From Saliterribacillus persicus (lineage in GTDB: Bacteria > Bacillota > Bacilli > Bacillales > Amphibacillaceae), in the NCBI RefSeq assembly GCF_003337485.1, contig NZ_QPJJ01000006.1:124001-188000 (forward strand): a stretch of 64,000 nucleotides of DNA, written 5' to 3'. Below the pieces are notes generated by a model. That model ran no database searches. It was not told the origin of the DNA and was given only the letters and a program-made list of their open reading frames with translations. The first letter of the stretch is position 1, and every line of letters starts with the position of its first letter. A program made the position numbers and the translations under genes. Positions 25,579 through 34,786 of this stretch are shown here, piece after piece.

Positions 25579-26324
25579 TCTAAAACACCTGCTTCCTCCA
25601 CATGATGGACAAACACGATGCTAATATTGTCTTCTCCCCCGTACTCATTCGCCATGCTTACTAAACTTTCAGAGAGCTCTTTTAAATTATCATGATTTAA
25701 ATTTTCCTCAAGTACAGGGTAATCAATTTTATTACTTAATCCATCAGAGCATAACATAAGTTTATCGTTTGGCTTAAATGGTATGCTCTTAACAAAAGCT
25801 TCTTGATTTAATTCTGTACCAAGTGCTTTAAGCAACACATTCTTCCTTGGATGAAACTTGGCATCCTCTTCTGTAATCTGTCCTGATTTAACAAGCTCAT
25901 TAACTAAGGAATCATCTTCAGTTACCTGTATAAGTTTATTTTCATGATAAAGATAGCCTCTACTATCTCCAACATGCGCAATAGTAATAAAATTATCTTC
26001 ACAAATGGCCGCTACAACTGTTGTGCCCATTCCTTTACAGTCTTTTTCAGCCTGTCCTTTATTAAAAATCTCATTATTAATTTCTTTAATGTGTTCTTTC
26101 AGCCATTTGATGGCTTGCTCTTCCGATAAATAAGCATCATTTTTTTTCCAATTTTCTTCTAAATAATCAATCACTAGATGACTAGCAATTTCACCTGCTT
26201 GATGTCCACCCATACCATCTGCAACAACTGCTAAAAGCTGTTGATTTTGATTTTTAAAAACACCTACTGAATCTTGATTTATTTTCCTTACCTTACCTTT
26301 ATCGGTTATACAAAAGCTTTTCAA
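25572..26324 (-). CDS. prpC: PP2C-type phosphatase PrpC
   Basis: PrpC reverses PrkC phosphorylation. The 250-aa protein has the PP2C metal sites in NQDSVG, VADGMGGH, AHVGDSRGYL, CSDGLSNK and GGEDNIS. A GTG twelve bases further upstream gives four extra residues, but AAAGTGGGTG lies seven bases before a TTG, which I take as the start (26322-26324). The start is therefore less certain than the gene. It overlaps prkC. In B. subtilis rlmN lies just upstream; here it is missing and rsmB is 111 bases away. Confidence 0.94.
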   Translation of the reverse strand: MKSFCITDKGKVRKINQDSVGVFKNQNQQLLAVVADGMGGHQAGEIASHLVIDYLEENWKKNDAYLSEEQAIKWLKEHIKEINNEIFNKGQAEKDCKGMGTTVVAAICEDNFITIAHVGDSRGYLYHENKLIQVTEDDSLVNELVKSGQITEEDAKFHPRKNVLLKALGTELNQEAFVKSIPFKPNDKLMLCSDGLSNKIDYPVLEENLNHDNLKELSESLVSMANEYGGEDNISIVFVHHVEEAGVLEC

Positions 26325-26435
26325 CAGAACACCCACTTTCTTTGTAAAATAAAGATTCGCTATACATTCAACCTAACACGAAAAAACTTCAAGACTACAA
26401 GATTCTCATTACGATTCTTTTTAAAATGTATTGTA

Positions 26436-27791
26436 TTAAGTATTTTTAACTAATCGTGTTAGGAAAAAACCATCTGTTTGAAAATCTTGAGGAAAAATTT
26501 GTAGTCCAAACCGTGATAACCCTTGAGTATTTTTTAAAAATGTCGGAAGTTCTGTGAAAAATGCTGGGTCAATCTCAAAGTCAGGATGATTTTCTAAAAA
26601 TTTTTCTATTTGTTCTTCGTTTTCATGCTTGTCAACTGTACATGTACTGTACATCAATTTTCCATCTTGTTTTAATAATGGGGCTATTTTATCTAATAAC
26701 GTTTCTTGTATATCAGCTAATTGGAAAATATCTTTTTCCTGTTTATGATATTTTATATCTGGTTTTCCCTTTAACACACCTAGTCCAGAGCATGGTGCAT
26801 CAACTAATATTCGGTCAAATTTTTCAGGTGGATGAAGTTCTGCTAAATTTCTAGAATCTGCTTGAGCCACTTCTACGTTTGTTAAGTTTAATAGTTCAAG
26901 CTTTTTTTTAACTAAATTAGCCTTTTTGGAATGAAGATCATATGCAAATATCTTTCCACTATTAGCAAGTTTTTCAGCAATATGTGATGTTTTACCGCCT
27001 GGTGCACTACAAGCATCTAACACGGTCATCCCATCCTCAAGAGCCATCATTTCAGCTACTAACATGGAACTCTCATCTTGTATTGTAATATAGTTTTCTT
27101 TAAATAAATCCATGTGCAATATATTACCTTCTTCAATCTTAATACCTTGACCTGAAAATTTAGAGGTTTGAGCTTTAATTCCTGCTTCTTCCATTTGTTC
27201 AAGAGCTTGGCCACGATCGATTTTCATGGGTTGAATGCGTATCGACGTTGGTCTATGCGATAAATTTTCCTGACACATATCCTGCGTTGTTTCAAAACCA
27301 TACATTTCCACCCACCGATTCACTAACCAGAAAGGGTGACTAGTTTCTATACTAAGTCTTTCCACAGGATCTTTTATTTCATCCGTGCTTTTCACACCAT
27401 TTCTTTGAATATTTCGCATTACACCGTTTACGAAGGATGCTATTCCCTTATGCCCTTTTCTTTTAGCTATCTCAACAGTTTCGTGGATAATAGCATGGTC
27501 AGGTATTCTCGATAAATATATTTTTTGGTAAAGAGCAAGTAAAAGAAGCCATTTCACCCAAGGTTTAAGAGCCTTTTTGGATTGAAGAAAAGGGGTTAAA
27601 TAGTATTCCAATGTTAACTTTCTTTGCATAGTGCCATAAACTAGCTCAGTAAAAAGGGCACTGTCACGTCTATCCAAGTTAAACTTTTTTATATGCTGAT
27701 CAATCAACAAGTGACTGAAACCGCCTTGGTCTCCAATTCTGATTAATAATTCTAAAGCTGCTTGTCTTAAATGGTATTTATTATCCTCCAT
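26436..27791 (-). CDS. rsmB: 16S rRNA (cytosine-967-C5)-methyltransferase RsmB
   Basis: RsmB makes m5C967 in 16S rRNA. The N-terminal NusB-like helical domain (~1-140) is followed by a Rossmann methyltransferase. Its SAM motif is DACSAPGGKTSHIAEKL. The release Cys lies in DAPCSGLGVL and the nucleophile Cys in MYSTCTVDKHENEEQ. The length is 451 aa, near the 447 of B. subtilis. The ATG shares one base with the fmt stop (TAATG). Confidence 0.96.
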   Translation of the reverse strand: MEDNKYHLRQAALELLIRIGDQGGFSHLLIDQHIKKFNLDRRDSALFTELVYGTMQRKLTLEYYLTPFLQSKKALKPWVKWLLLLALYQKIYLSRIPDHAIIHETVEIAKRKGHKGIASFVNGVMRNIQRNGVKSTDEIKDPVERLSIETSHPFWLVNRWVEMYGFETTQDMCQENLSHRPTSIRIQPMKIDRGQALEQMEEAGIKAQTSKFSGQGIKIEEGNILHMDLFKENYITIQDESSMLVAEMMALEDGMTVLDACSAPGGKTSHIAEKLANSGKIFAYDLHSKKANLVKKKLELLNLTNVEVAQADSRNLAELHPPEKFDRILVDAPCSGLGVLKGKPDIKYHKQEKDIFQLADIQETLLDKIAPLLKQDGKLMYSTCTVDKHENEEQIEKFLENHPDFEIDPAFFTELPTFLKNTQGLSRFGLQIFPQDFQTDGFFLTRLVKNT

Positions 27792-28726
27792 TATTTTAAT
27801 CGCTCTCCTAATTCTAATTTACTTCCTACACCTCGCAAAAATTCAGAGGCAAGCATCTTTTTCTTTCCAGAAGGCTGTAATTCTAATATTTTAATACCTT
27901 TTTGATCATCCGTCTTTACTACAAATCCCTCTTCATCGATACTGTCTACTTCTCCAGGGTTACTTGAATTAACTTCATGTACAATTTCTCCCCACCAAAT
28001 TTTGAGTGGTTGCTCTTCTAGAATTGTATAAGCTACTGGCCATGGATTCAGACCTCTAATTTGATTGTAAATATCACGAGCAGGCCTATTCCAATCAATT
28101 TTTTCCTGTTCTCGTTTTATATTGAAAGCATATGTTACTTTGCTTTCATCTTGTTCTTCTTTCTTAGCTTTTTCTGCAATAATATCGGGTAAAGTCTCGA
28201 TAAGAAGCTCTGTACCTATAATAGAAAGTTTATCGTGTAAGCTTCCTACATGATCATCTTCTTTAATATCAATAGCTTTTTGGCTTATAATATCCCCAGC
28301 ATCAAGTTTTTCAACCATATACATTATTGTTACACCTGTTTCTTTATGTCCTTCTAGTAATGCATAGTGAATTGGTGCTCCACCTCGTAACTTAGGAAGC
28401 AAAGAAGCATGAACATTTATACATCCTAGTCGTGGAAGATCTAATAATTCCTTTGGTAAAATTTGACCAAAAGCAGCTGTAATGATTATATCTGGATTAA
28501 TGTTTTTAATCGGTTCTATATCATCTTTAATTTTTTCTGGCTGATACACTGGAATATCTAATGCTTCAGCTTTTACCTTCACAGGAGGTGGTGTTAAAAC
28601 TTTTTTTCTTCCCTTTGGTCTATCTGGTTGTGTGACAACTAAGGCAACATCATACCCCTCTTCAACTAGGCGTCCTAATATAGGGGCTGAAAAATCAGGT
28701 GTTCCCATAAATACGATTTTAGTCAT
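27791..28726 (-). CDS. fmt: Methionyl-tRNA formyltransferase
   Basis: Fmt formylates initiator Met-tRNA. The N-terminal formyltransferase domain has MGTPDFSAPIL, the catalytic block NVHASLLPKLRGGAPIHYAL (Asn, His) and the Asp in KLDAGDIISQ. A C-terminal OB-like domain follows (~205-311). In B. subtilis def (peptide deformylase) lies between priA and fmt; here the two are 15 bases apart and def is absent from the window. Confidence 0.96.
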   Translation of the reverse strand: MTKIVFMGTPDFSAPILGRLVEEGYDVALVVTQPDRPKGRKKVLTPPPVKVKAEALDIPVYQPEKIKDDIEPIKNINPDIIITAAFGQILPKELLDLPRLGCINVHASLLPKLRGGAPIHYALLEGHKETGVTIMYMVEKLDAGDIISQKAIDIKEDDHVGSLHDKLSIIGTELLIETLPDIIAEKAKKEEQDESKVTYAFNIKREQEKIDWNRPARDIYNQIRGLNPWPVAYTILEEQPLKIWWGEIVHEVNSSNPGEVDSIDEEGFVVKTDDQKGIKILELQPSGKKKMLASEFLRGVGSKLELGERLK

Positions 28727-28741
28727 ATAGAAAGCTCCTTC

Positions 28742-31162
28742 CTACATTAAATGATTTGGTTCAAAATCAACCTGAATAGATAAATCATTTTTTTTCATTT
28801 CATCATGATAGTGTGTCAATATCTTTCTAATTATTTCTTTTAAATTGGGTTCATCTCTATATTTTACCATGCACTGATAACGATATCTATCGTTGATTCT
28901 TACTAGAGGTGACGGAGTTGGTCCTAATACAGTTGCACGTTCTGAAAGGTGCTTTGTTAATAATTGCCGAATCATTTTTCCAACCTCCATTACTCTAATC
29001 TGATTTTGATGTGAAATTGTAATCAGTGTTAAAAAATAATATGGTGGATAATGAAACGTTTTTCTAACCTTCATTTCATGAGCAAAAAACTGATTGTACT
29101 GGTACTTACTCGCCATCTCAATACTGTAATGCTCTGGCGTATAGGTTTGAATTACGACTTCTCCAGGAAGCTCGTGTCTCCCTGCTCTACCACTTACTTG
29201 TGTTAGTAATTGGAAGGTTTTTTCTGAGGCCCTAAAATCGGCAAAATGTAACATAGCATCTGCTGCAAGAACTCCCACTAAGGTAACATTCTTAAAATCT
29301 AGTCCTTTTGCAATCATCTGTGTACCCAGTAATATGTCCGCTTCATGGCCCCCGAACTTTTTAAGCAGAGTTTCGTGAGCCCCTTTTTTCCTAGTTGTAT
29401 CAACATCCATTCTGATTACCCTTGCTTCAGGAATAAGTTGTTGAATCGATTCTTCTACTTTTTGCGTTCCTGTGCCAAAGAAGCGTATCGTATCACTCTC
29501 ACATTCTTCACAAGTGGCTGGCATACCCGTTTCATAAGCACAATAATGGCATTTTAATAAATGAGAACTTTTATGATAAGTCAAGGCAATATCGCAATGC
29601 GGACAATTCATAACATGTCCACAATCACGACACATAACAAAGGTAGAATATCCTCTTCGGTTTAAAAATAATACAATTTGTTCTTGGCGTGCAATTCTAA
29701 TTTTAATTTCTTCCATTAACTTTTCAGAAAACATTGTTCGATTACCCCGGTGGAGTTCATTTCGCATATCTACAATTTCAACCGCTGGCATCGGTCCTTC
29801 ATTCATGCGGTGTGGTAGTTCCAACAAGTGATATACACCTTTTTTTGCTCTTGCGAAGGTTTCCAATGTTGGTGTTGCACTTCCCAGGACTACTGGACAA
29901 TTATGATAACGAGCACGATACTTAGCAACTTCCTTTGCATCATATCTCGGTTGTTCATCCTGTTTATAGGTAGTTTCGTGTTCTTCATCGATAATGATAA
30001 TACCTAGGTTTTCAAAAGGCGCAAATATTGCTGATCTGGCACCGACTACAACTTGGACTTTTTTCTGCTGAATTTTTCTCCATTCATCAAATTTTTCCCC
30101 TTTTGAAAGAGCGCTATGGAGAACAGCAACCTTCTTTCCAAACCTACCTTTAAATCTGTTTACCATTTGAGGTGTAAGAGCAATTTCTGGTACAAGTACG
30201 ATAGCTTCTTTGCCATTATTAAGTACTTGTTCGATTGCTTGTAAATAAACCTCTGTTTTTCCACTACCAGTTACACCATGGAGTAAAAAGACTTCATGCT
30301 GCACCTTTTGAATAGCTTTTAAGATAGGGTTAATCGCTTCTTGTTGCTGCACAGCTAGTGGGAGGGCATACGTTCTTTCTAAATCTTTATTTTTAAAAGG
30401 GTCACGGTAAACTTCCTTGTATTCTTTCTTGATCAGACCTAATTTAATCAAAGGATTTATAGATCCAGCTGTTGTTTGAAATTTTTCTAATAGTTCTTTT
30501 TGTGGAATAGATTCTGGATTATATAAAAAGTGTTCGACTATAATTCGCTGTTTTTTCGCTTGTAGCGGGATATCCTGGAGTGCTTCATCAAAAGCCTGTA
30601 TCTCTTTTATCGGAGTAAGATAAAGAATAGTCTTTTTAGTTGCCTTTGACTTCACCATATAGGAAATTTCAAGTAAACCTTCCTGTGCTGCCTTTAATAG
30701 CTGCGAATAATTTCCGTTTCTCTGTTGGAATTCATCAAAATCAATCAAGTCTCTATCTGCCATTATTGCAGCAATTGAGGAAGGTAGTTCCTCCTTATTA
30801 TCTGTTAAAAGTTCAATTTGCTTATGATATTTCACTTTTAGTGCTTGAGGTAGCATTGCTTGAAACGTAATAATATAGAAACTAATCGTTTCCTCCGCAA
30901 TCCATTTTCCGAGATCTAATAATTCATCAGTTAGCACCGGGAATACATCCATCGCTTCTGATATTTTTTTTAAAGCTGAATTGGTAATCGCTGTTTCTTC
31001 TTTTATTCCAACTACAAAACCCATTACTTTCCTTGGTCCAAAAGGTATAATCACTCTTATTCCAGGCTTAATAACAGCTTCTAGCGTTTCAGGTATTTTA
31101 TAATCAAAGGTCTTATTTGTTTGACGAGTTGGTACATCTACAATAATCTCGGCAATTTTCAC
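28742..31162 (-). CDS. priA: Primosomal helicase PriA
   Basis: PriA binds abandoned replication forks and starts primosome loading with DnaB/DnaD/DnaI. The 806-aa protein has an N-terminal fork-binding region, Walker A LHGVTGSGKTEVYL and the DEEH box in IIIIDEEHETTYKQ. Eight Cys form two zinc sites (CRDCGHVMNCPHC, CHYC and CEEC), and VSGRAGRHELPG is motif VI. The start is GTG, overlapping the coaBC stop by four bases (GTGA). Confidence 0.97.
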   Translation of the reverse strand: MKIAEIIVDVPTRQTNKTFDYKIPETLEAVIKPGIRVIIPFGPRKVMGFVVGIKEETAITNSALKKISEAMDVFPVLTDELLDLGKWIAEETISFYIITFQAMLPQALKVKYHKQIELLTDNKEELPSSIAAIMADRDLIDFDEFQQRNGNYSQLLKAAQEGLLEISYMVKSKATKKTILYLTPIKEIQAFDEALQDIPLQAKKQRIIVEHFLYNPESIPQKELLEKFQTTAGSINPLIKLGLIKKEYKEVYRDPFKNKDLERTYALPLAVQQQEAINPILKAIQKVQHEVFLLHGVTGSGKTEVYLQAIEQVLNNGKEAIVLVPEIALTPQMVNRFKGRFGKKVAVLHSALSKGEKFDEWRKIQQKKVQVVVGARSAIFAPFENLGIIIIDEEHETTYKQDEQPRYDAKEVAKYRARYHNCPVVLGSATPTLETFARAKKGVYHLLELPHRMNEGPMPAVEIVDMRNELHRGNRTMFSEKLMEEIKIRIARQEQIVLFLNRRGYSTFVMCRDCGHVMNCPHCDIALTYHKSSHLLKCHYCAYETGMPATCEECESDTIRFFGTGTQKVEESIQQLIPEARVIRMDVDTTRKKGAHETLLKKFGGHEADILLGTQMIAKGLDFKNVTLVGVLAADAMLHFADFRASEKTFQLLTQVSGRAGRHELPGEVVIQTYTPEHYSIEMASKYQYNQFFAHEMKVRKTFHYPPYYFLTLITISHQNQIRVMEVGKMIRQLLTKHLSERATVLGPTPSPLVRINDRYRYQCMVKYRDEPNLKEIIRKILTHYHDEMKKNDLSIQVDFEPNHLM

Positions 31163-32370
31163 TTCTTATCCTTCCTTATTTCCCCGTCAATCACCTTTAG
31201 GATTTCATCTGCAACAATACTTTTCTCTGCTAAGGCAATGGTTTTAGTCTCTTTAGATTCCGTTATTATTGTAACTGCATTTGTATCAGAGGAAAAACCA
31301 GCTCCTGGTTTCGATATGTCATTTATTACGATCGCATTTAGATTTTTTCTTTTTAATTTATTTAATCCGTTTTCTAAGACATTTTCTGTTTCAGCTGCAA
31401 AACCAACGAGATATTGATCTTTTTTCGTTTTGCCTAGTTCTCCTAATATATCTGTTGTTCGTTCCATCTCAATCATCCAGCTACCAGGCTTCTTCTTCAT
31501 CTTTTGCTCAAAAGTATCTTTGGGTCGGTAATCAGCAACTGCTGCAGCTTTTATAACGATATCCGCATCATCGTATACCTCTAAAAGAGCTTCATGCATT
31601 TCTTTAGCTGTCATGACACTTATCTTTTCAATTCCGGTTGGTGTGGTAATATTGGTCGGACCTGAAATTAAGATAACATTTGCACCCATTTTTTGGGCCG
31701 CTTCTGCAATTGCATATCCCATTTTTCCAGAAGAATAATTGGTAAAGAAACGGACAGGATCTATTTTTTCTCTCGTCGGACCTGCTGTAACGATTACTTT
31801 TTTATTTTTCCATGCAAGTCTCTCATTATTGTACTGCGTTTCTAAAACGCGAACAATTTCTTCTGGCTCTTCTAATCTGCCTTTTCCAACATAACCACAA
31901 GCTAGGTATCCATCTCCTGGTTCTATAAACAGGTAACCGTATTCCTCTAATTGCTTCATGTTTTTAATTACAGCTGGATGCTTATACATATGCACATTCA
32001 TAGCTGGAGCTATATAAACCGGTGCTTCGGTTGCTAGCAATGTAGTAGATAGCATATCATCTGCAATTCCATTTGCTATTTTAGCAATCATATTCGCCGT
32101 TGTTGGGGCAATAATAAAAAAATCTGCCCAATCTGCTAAATCAATATGTGCTATTTTTGCGGGATCCTTTTCGTCAAACGTATCTGTGTAAACCGGGTTT
32201 CTTGAAATAGCTTGAAACGTAAGAGGAGAAACAAATTCTATTGCATGCTGTGTCATTATGACTTTAACATCTGCACCTGCTTGGGTTAATTTACTAGTTA
32301 AAGCACAAGCTTTATATGCAGCAATTCCTCCTGTAACACCTAATACAATCCGTTTTCCAGTTATACCCAT
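31159..32370 (-). CDS. coaBC: Bifunctional CoA synthesis protein CoaBC (Dfp)
   Basis: CoaC decarboxylates 4'-phosphopantothenoyl-cysteine and CoaB joins cysteine to phosphopantothenate. The N-terminal flavoprotein half has GVTGGIAAYKA, APAMNVHMYKHP and the active Cys in YLACGYVGKGR. The C-terminal CoaB half has VTAGPTREKIDPVRF, NYSSGKMG and the KKDQYLVGFAAET block. The ATG two codons downstream of the longest frame is chosen because AAAGGAG is eight bases before it. It overlaps priA by four bases. Confidence 0.96.
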   Translation of the reverse strand: MGITGKRIVLGVTGGIAAYKACALTSKLTQAGADVKVIMTQHAIEFVSPLTFQAISRNPVYTDTFDEKDPAKIAHIDLADWADFFIIAPTTANMIAKIANGIADDMLSTTLLATEAPVYIAPAMNVHMYKHPAVIKNMKQLEEYGYLFIEPGDGYLACGYVGKGRLEEPEEIVRVLETQYNNERLAWKNKKVIVTAGPTREKIDPVRFFTNYSSGKMGYAIAEAAQKMGANVILISGPTNITTPTGIEKISVMTAKEMHEALLEVYDDADIVIKAAAVADYRPKDTFEQKMKKKPGSWMIEMERTTDILGELGKTKKDQYLVGFAAETENVLENGLNKLKRKNLNAIVINDISKPGAGFSSDTNAVTIITESKETKTIALAEKSIVADEILKVIDGEIRKDKK

Positions 32371-32421
32371 AACCATGCTCCTTTACCCTATTCTTTATTT
32401 TAAAGAATTTGATAGAAGAAA

Positions 32422-32445
32422 CCCTCGCTTAAAAACAAGCGAGGG
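32422..32445 (-). terminator. Hairpin between rpoZ and coaBC
   Basis: A perfect 9-bp GC-rich stem (CCCTCGCTT with AAGCGAGGG), extended further out by GATAGAA/TTCTATC, is followed on the minus strand by TTTCTTCT. The T-tail is poor for minus-strand termination, so it may only partly stop the gmk-rpoZ transcript. Confidence 0.55.
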
Positions 32446-32480
32446 GATTCTATCTTTTTATTTATAAATGCTTTTATTTC

Positions 32481-32720
32481 TTATTCACTCAAATTTTTGC
32501 TGTATAAATCTTGAGAAGAATCTTCTGTTTCTTCACATGTTAGTTTATCTGCTAGAATTTCTTCTAATGCAATTCCTACGAATTTCTCTGATTGCGTATG
32601 CTCTAACTGATAGTGATTTGTATCTTGAATTTGTCGTGCTCTTTTTGCGGATAATGTAACCAACGTATACTTAGAATTAATTTTTGTTTGTAATTTATCA
32701 ATTGATGGCTCTAGTAACAT
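32481..32720 (-). CDS. rpoZ: RNA polymerase omega subunit
   Basis: Omega helps assemble and stabilise RNA polymerase. The 79-aa product begins MLLEPSIDKLQTKINSKYTL and has the family block TLSAKRARQIQ, then EKFVGIALEEILADKL. The C-terminus is somewhat longer than the 67 aa of B. subtilis and ends in a Ser/Glu/Asp-rich tail. It starts two bases after the gmk stop, as in other Bacillaceae. Confidence 0.95.
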   Translation of the reverse strand: MLLEPSIDKLQTKINSKYTLVTLSAKRARQIQDTNHYQLEHTQSEKFVGIALEEILADKLTCEETEDSSQDLYSKNLSE

Positions 32721-32722
32721 AA

Positions 32723-33334
32723 TTAATCAACCTCCAGTAGTTTTTTGAATTGCTTAGCAATTCTCTCTCGCTTACAATGCTCACTCTTTACAATTGCTTC
32801 CACCTTAGTTACCGCATGATCCACATCATCATTTACGACAATGTAATCATAAGCATCCATCATTTCAATTTCTTTTTTGGCTTCATTCAATCGATCTCGT
32901 ATCAAATCACTCGTTTCGGTACCGCGAAGCATAATTCGATTTTTTAGTTCTTCTAAGGATGGAGGAATTAAGAAAATAAATACACCTGCTGGGAAATTTT
33001 CTTTTACCTGCATAGCTCCTTGGACTTCTATTTCTAGAAAAACATCATATCCATCCTCCAAGGTTCTTTCTACATATTCCCTTGGTGTACCATAGTAATT
33101 CCCAACAAAGTTCGCGTGTTCTAATAATTTATTCTCATCGATCATTTTTTCAAATTCTTCATGTGTTCTAAAAAAATAATCAATTCCATCTTTTTCACCT
33201 TCTCGCATTTTGCGTGTTGTCATAGAGATGGAATATTTAAGATTTGTATCTTTTTCAAATAAAGATTTTCTTACTGTTCCTTTTCCCACGCCAGATGGAC
33301 CAGATAAAATAAACAGTATTCCTTTTTCTTTCAT
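32723..33334 (-). CDS. gmk: Guanylate kinase
   Basis: Gmk phosphorylates GMP to GDP and is a (p)ppGpp target in Firmicutes. The 203-aa protein has the P-loop [11 protein letters not shown] at ~11-21, the GMP-binding region [19 protein letters not shown], and the lid with [21 protein letters not shown] precedes the ATG. It lies between remA and rpoZ, the conserved order. Confidence 0.97.
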   Translation of the reverse strand: MKEKGILFILSGPSGVGKGTVRKSLFEKDTNLKYSISMTTRKMREGEKDGIDYFFRTHEEFEKMIDENKLLEHANFVGNYYGTPREYVERTLEDGYDVFLEIEVQGAMQVKENFPAGVFIFLIPPSLEELKNRIMLRGTETSDLIRDRLNEAKKEIEMMDAYDYIVVNDDVDHAVTKVEAIVKSEHCKRERIAKQFKKLLEVD

Positions 33335-33355
33335 AATAAAAGTGTCCTCCTACGA

Positions 33356-33616
33356 TTATTCTTCTGTCATCTCGTCATGGCTGATAACACGTTGACCTAC
33401 AGTCTCTGGTTGAACAGCTGATAACACTACATGATCACTATCTGTAATAATTACCGCTCTTGTTCTTCTTCCATATGTTGCATCTACAAGCTTATTATTA
33501 TCCCTAGCTATGGTAATAATACGTTTAATTGGTGCAGATTCTGGTGAAACAATTGAAATTATCCTATTTGCTGAAACTACATTTCCGAAACCAATATTTA
33601 TTAATTTTAAACTCAT
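33356..33616 (-). CDS. remA: Biofilm matrix regulator RemA (YlzA)
   Basis: RemA is a DNA-binding activator of matrix and osmoprotection genes in B. subtilis. The 86-aa protein is highly conserved: [20 protein letters not shown], then [32 protein letters not shown] and [13 protein letters not shown]. subtilis RemA is 89 aa. It lies between yloC and gmk in the usual order. What it regulates here cannot be seen from the sequence. Confidence 0.95.
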   Translation of the reverse strand: MSLKLINIGFGNVVSANRIISIVSPESAPIKRIITIARDNNKLVDATYGRRTRAVIITDSDHVVLSAVQPETVGQRVISHDEMTEE

Positions 33617-33711
33617 CTATTATTCCCCTACTTTCTTCTGTCTATTAGTATATGTATTTCAAATAGCTATTCTTCCATTATAGTATAGTTTTTTTTATAA
33701 CGATACAAACA

Positions 33712-34593
33712 TTACTCGATATTTTGAACTTGTTCTTTAACTTTTTCAATTTCACTCTTCATATTGACTACCTCAACACTTATTTTAGAATCTGTTGATT
33801 TTGCTCCAATTGTATTAGTCTCTCGATGCATTTCTTGAATAATAAAATCTAGTTTCCGTCCAATTGCTCCATCTTTTTGGTTGATGGTATCTGAAAATTG
33901 ACTAATATGGCTCTTTAATCTAATTATTTCTTCTGTAATATCGCCTTTTTCAGCTAGCGTCACCACATCTTGTCGAAATTTAGCTTCGTCAACATAATCT
34001 GTCTCTTTTAGATATTCCTTAATCCGTTGCTGAATTCTCACTTGATATTCTTCTCTCACAAGCATACGTAGTGCTTCTAAGGAATCCACGTTTTGCTTAA
34101 TAATTTCTATCCTTTTTGATAGATCAGTAAGAAGTGATTTCCCTTCCGCTTGACGCATTTTTAAGCAATCTTCAAATGCATTTTTCACGACACTCATAAT
34201 GAAACTATTGTTAGAATCCTCTATTTGTACTTCCTCTACTTCAAGAGCACCTTCTAATTGTTGAAGATCCTTTAAATCATAAGCCCCATCTAATTGATAT
34301 TTTTCTTTTAATTCCTTACCCACTTTTATATATTGATCAATTAAATCCCAATTTGGCTTTACTATGTGATTCATTTCCTTTTTGTTTGCTACGTTTATAT
34401 AAATTTCAATTTTTCCTCGATTAATTTTGGAATTTACAAATTTCTTTATTTCCTCTTCTAATTTCATCAATGACATTGCAGACCTAAACGATATATCCAA
34501 ATAACGATGATTAATCGTTTTAACCTCCACCTGCACGGTCATTCCATCAATCTCTTCCTTACTCATTCCGTAGCCTGTCATACTATTAACCAT
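33712..34593 (-). CDS. yloC: YicC family endoribonuclease (YloC)
   Basis: The 293-aa protein starts MVNSMTGYGMS, the YicC hallmark, and has NHRYLDISFRS near residue 30. The C-terminal domain reads KLDFIIQEMHRETNTIGAKS, the strongly conserved end of the family. E. coli YicC is an endoribonuclease affecting small RNA stability; activity here is inferred. It is transcribed divergently from rqcH and leads into remA-gmk-rpoZ. Confidence 0.94.
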   Translation of the reverse strand: MVNSMTGYGMSKEEIDGMTVQVEVKTINHRYLDISFRSAMSLMKLEEEIKKFVNSKINRGKIEIYINVANKKEMNHIVKPNWDLIDQYIKVGKELKEKYQLDGAYDLKDLQQLEGALEVEEVQIEDSNNSFIMSVVKNAFEDCLKMRQAEGKSLLTDLSKRIEIIKQNVDSLEALRMLVREEYQVRIQQRIKEYLKETDYVDEAKFRQDVVTLAEKGDITEEIIRLKSHISQFSDTINQKDGAIGRKLDFIIQEMHRETNTIGAKSTDSKISVEVVNMKSEIEKVKEQVQNIE

Positions 34594-34679
34594 TTTATCA
34601 CATCCATTGTAAAAAGAACTTTACTTCTTTCTTTAGACACTTCTCTATCATAACAAAAATAAAGGAAAATGCCTATTTT

Positions 34680-34709
34680 TTGTTGTCATTTATTGCATTC
34701 ATGTATAAT
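34680..34709 (+). promoter_or_regulatory. Candidate promoter for rqcH
   Basis: TTGTTG (34680-34685), an 18-base spacer and a perfect TATAAT (34704-34709) lie about 80 bases ahead of the rqcH start. Confidence 0.5.
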
Positions 34710-34786
34710 GAAGAGATACGACTTATAGAAATTAATAGCTAGACAAATTCTATTTGTATAGGAAAAATAATGTTGAGGTGACAAAA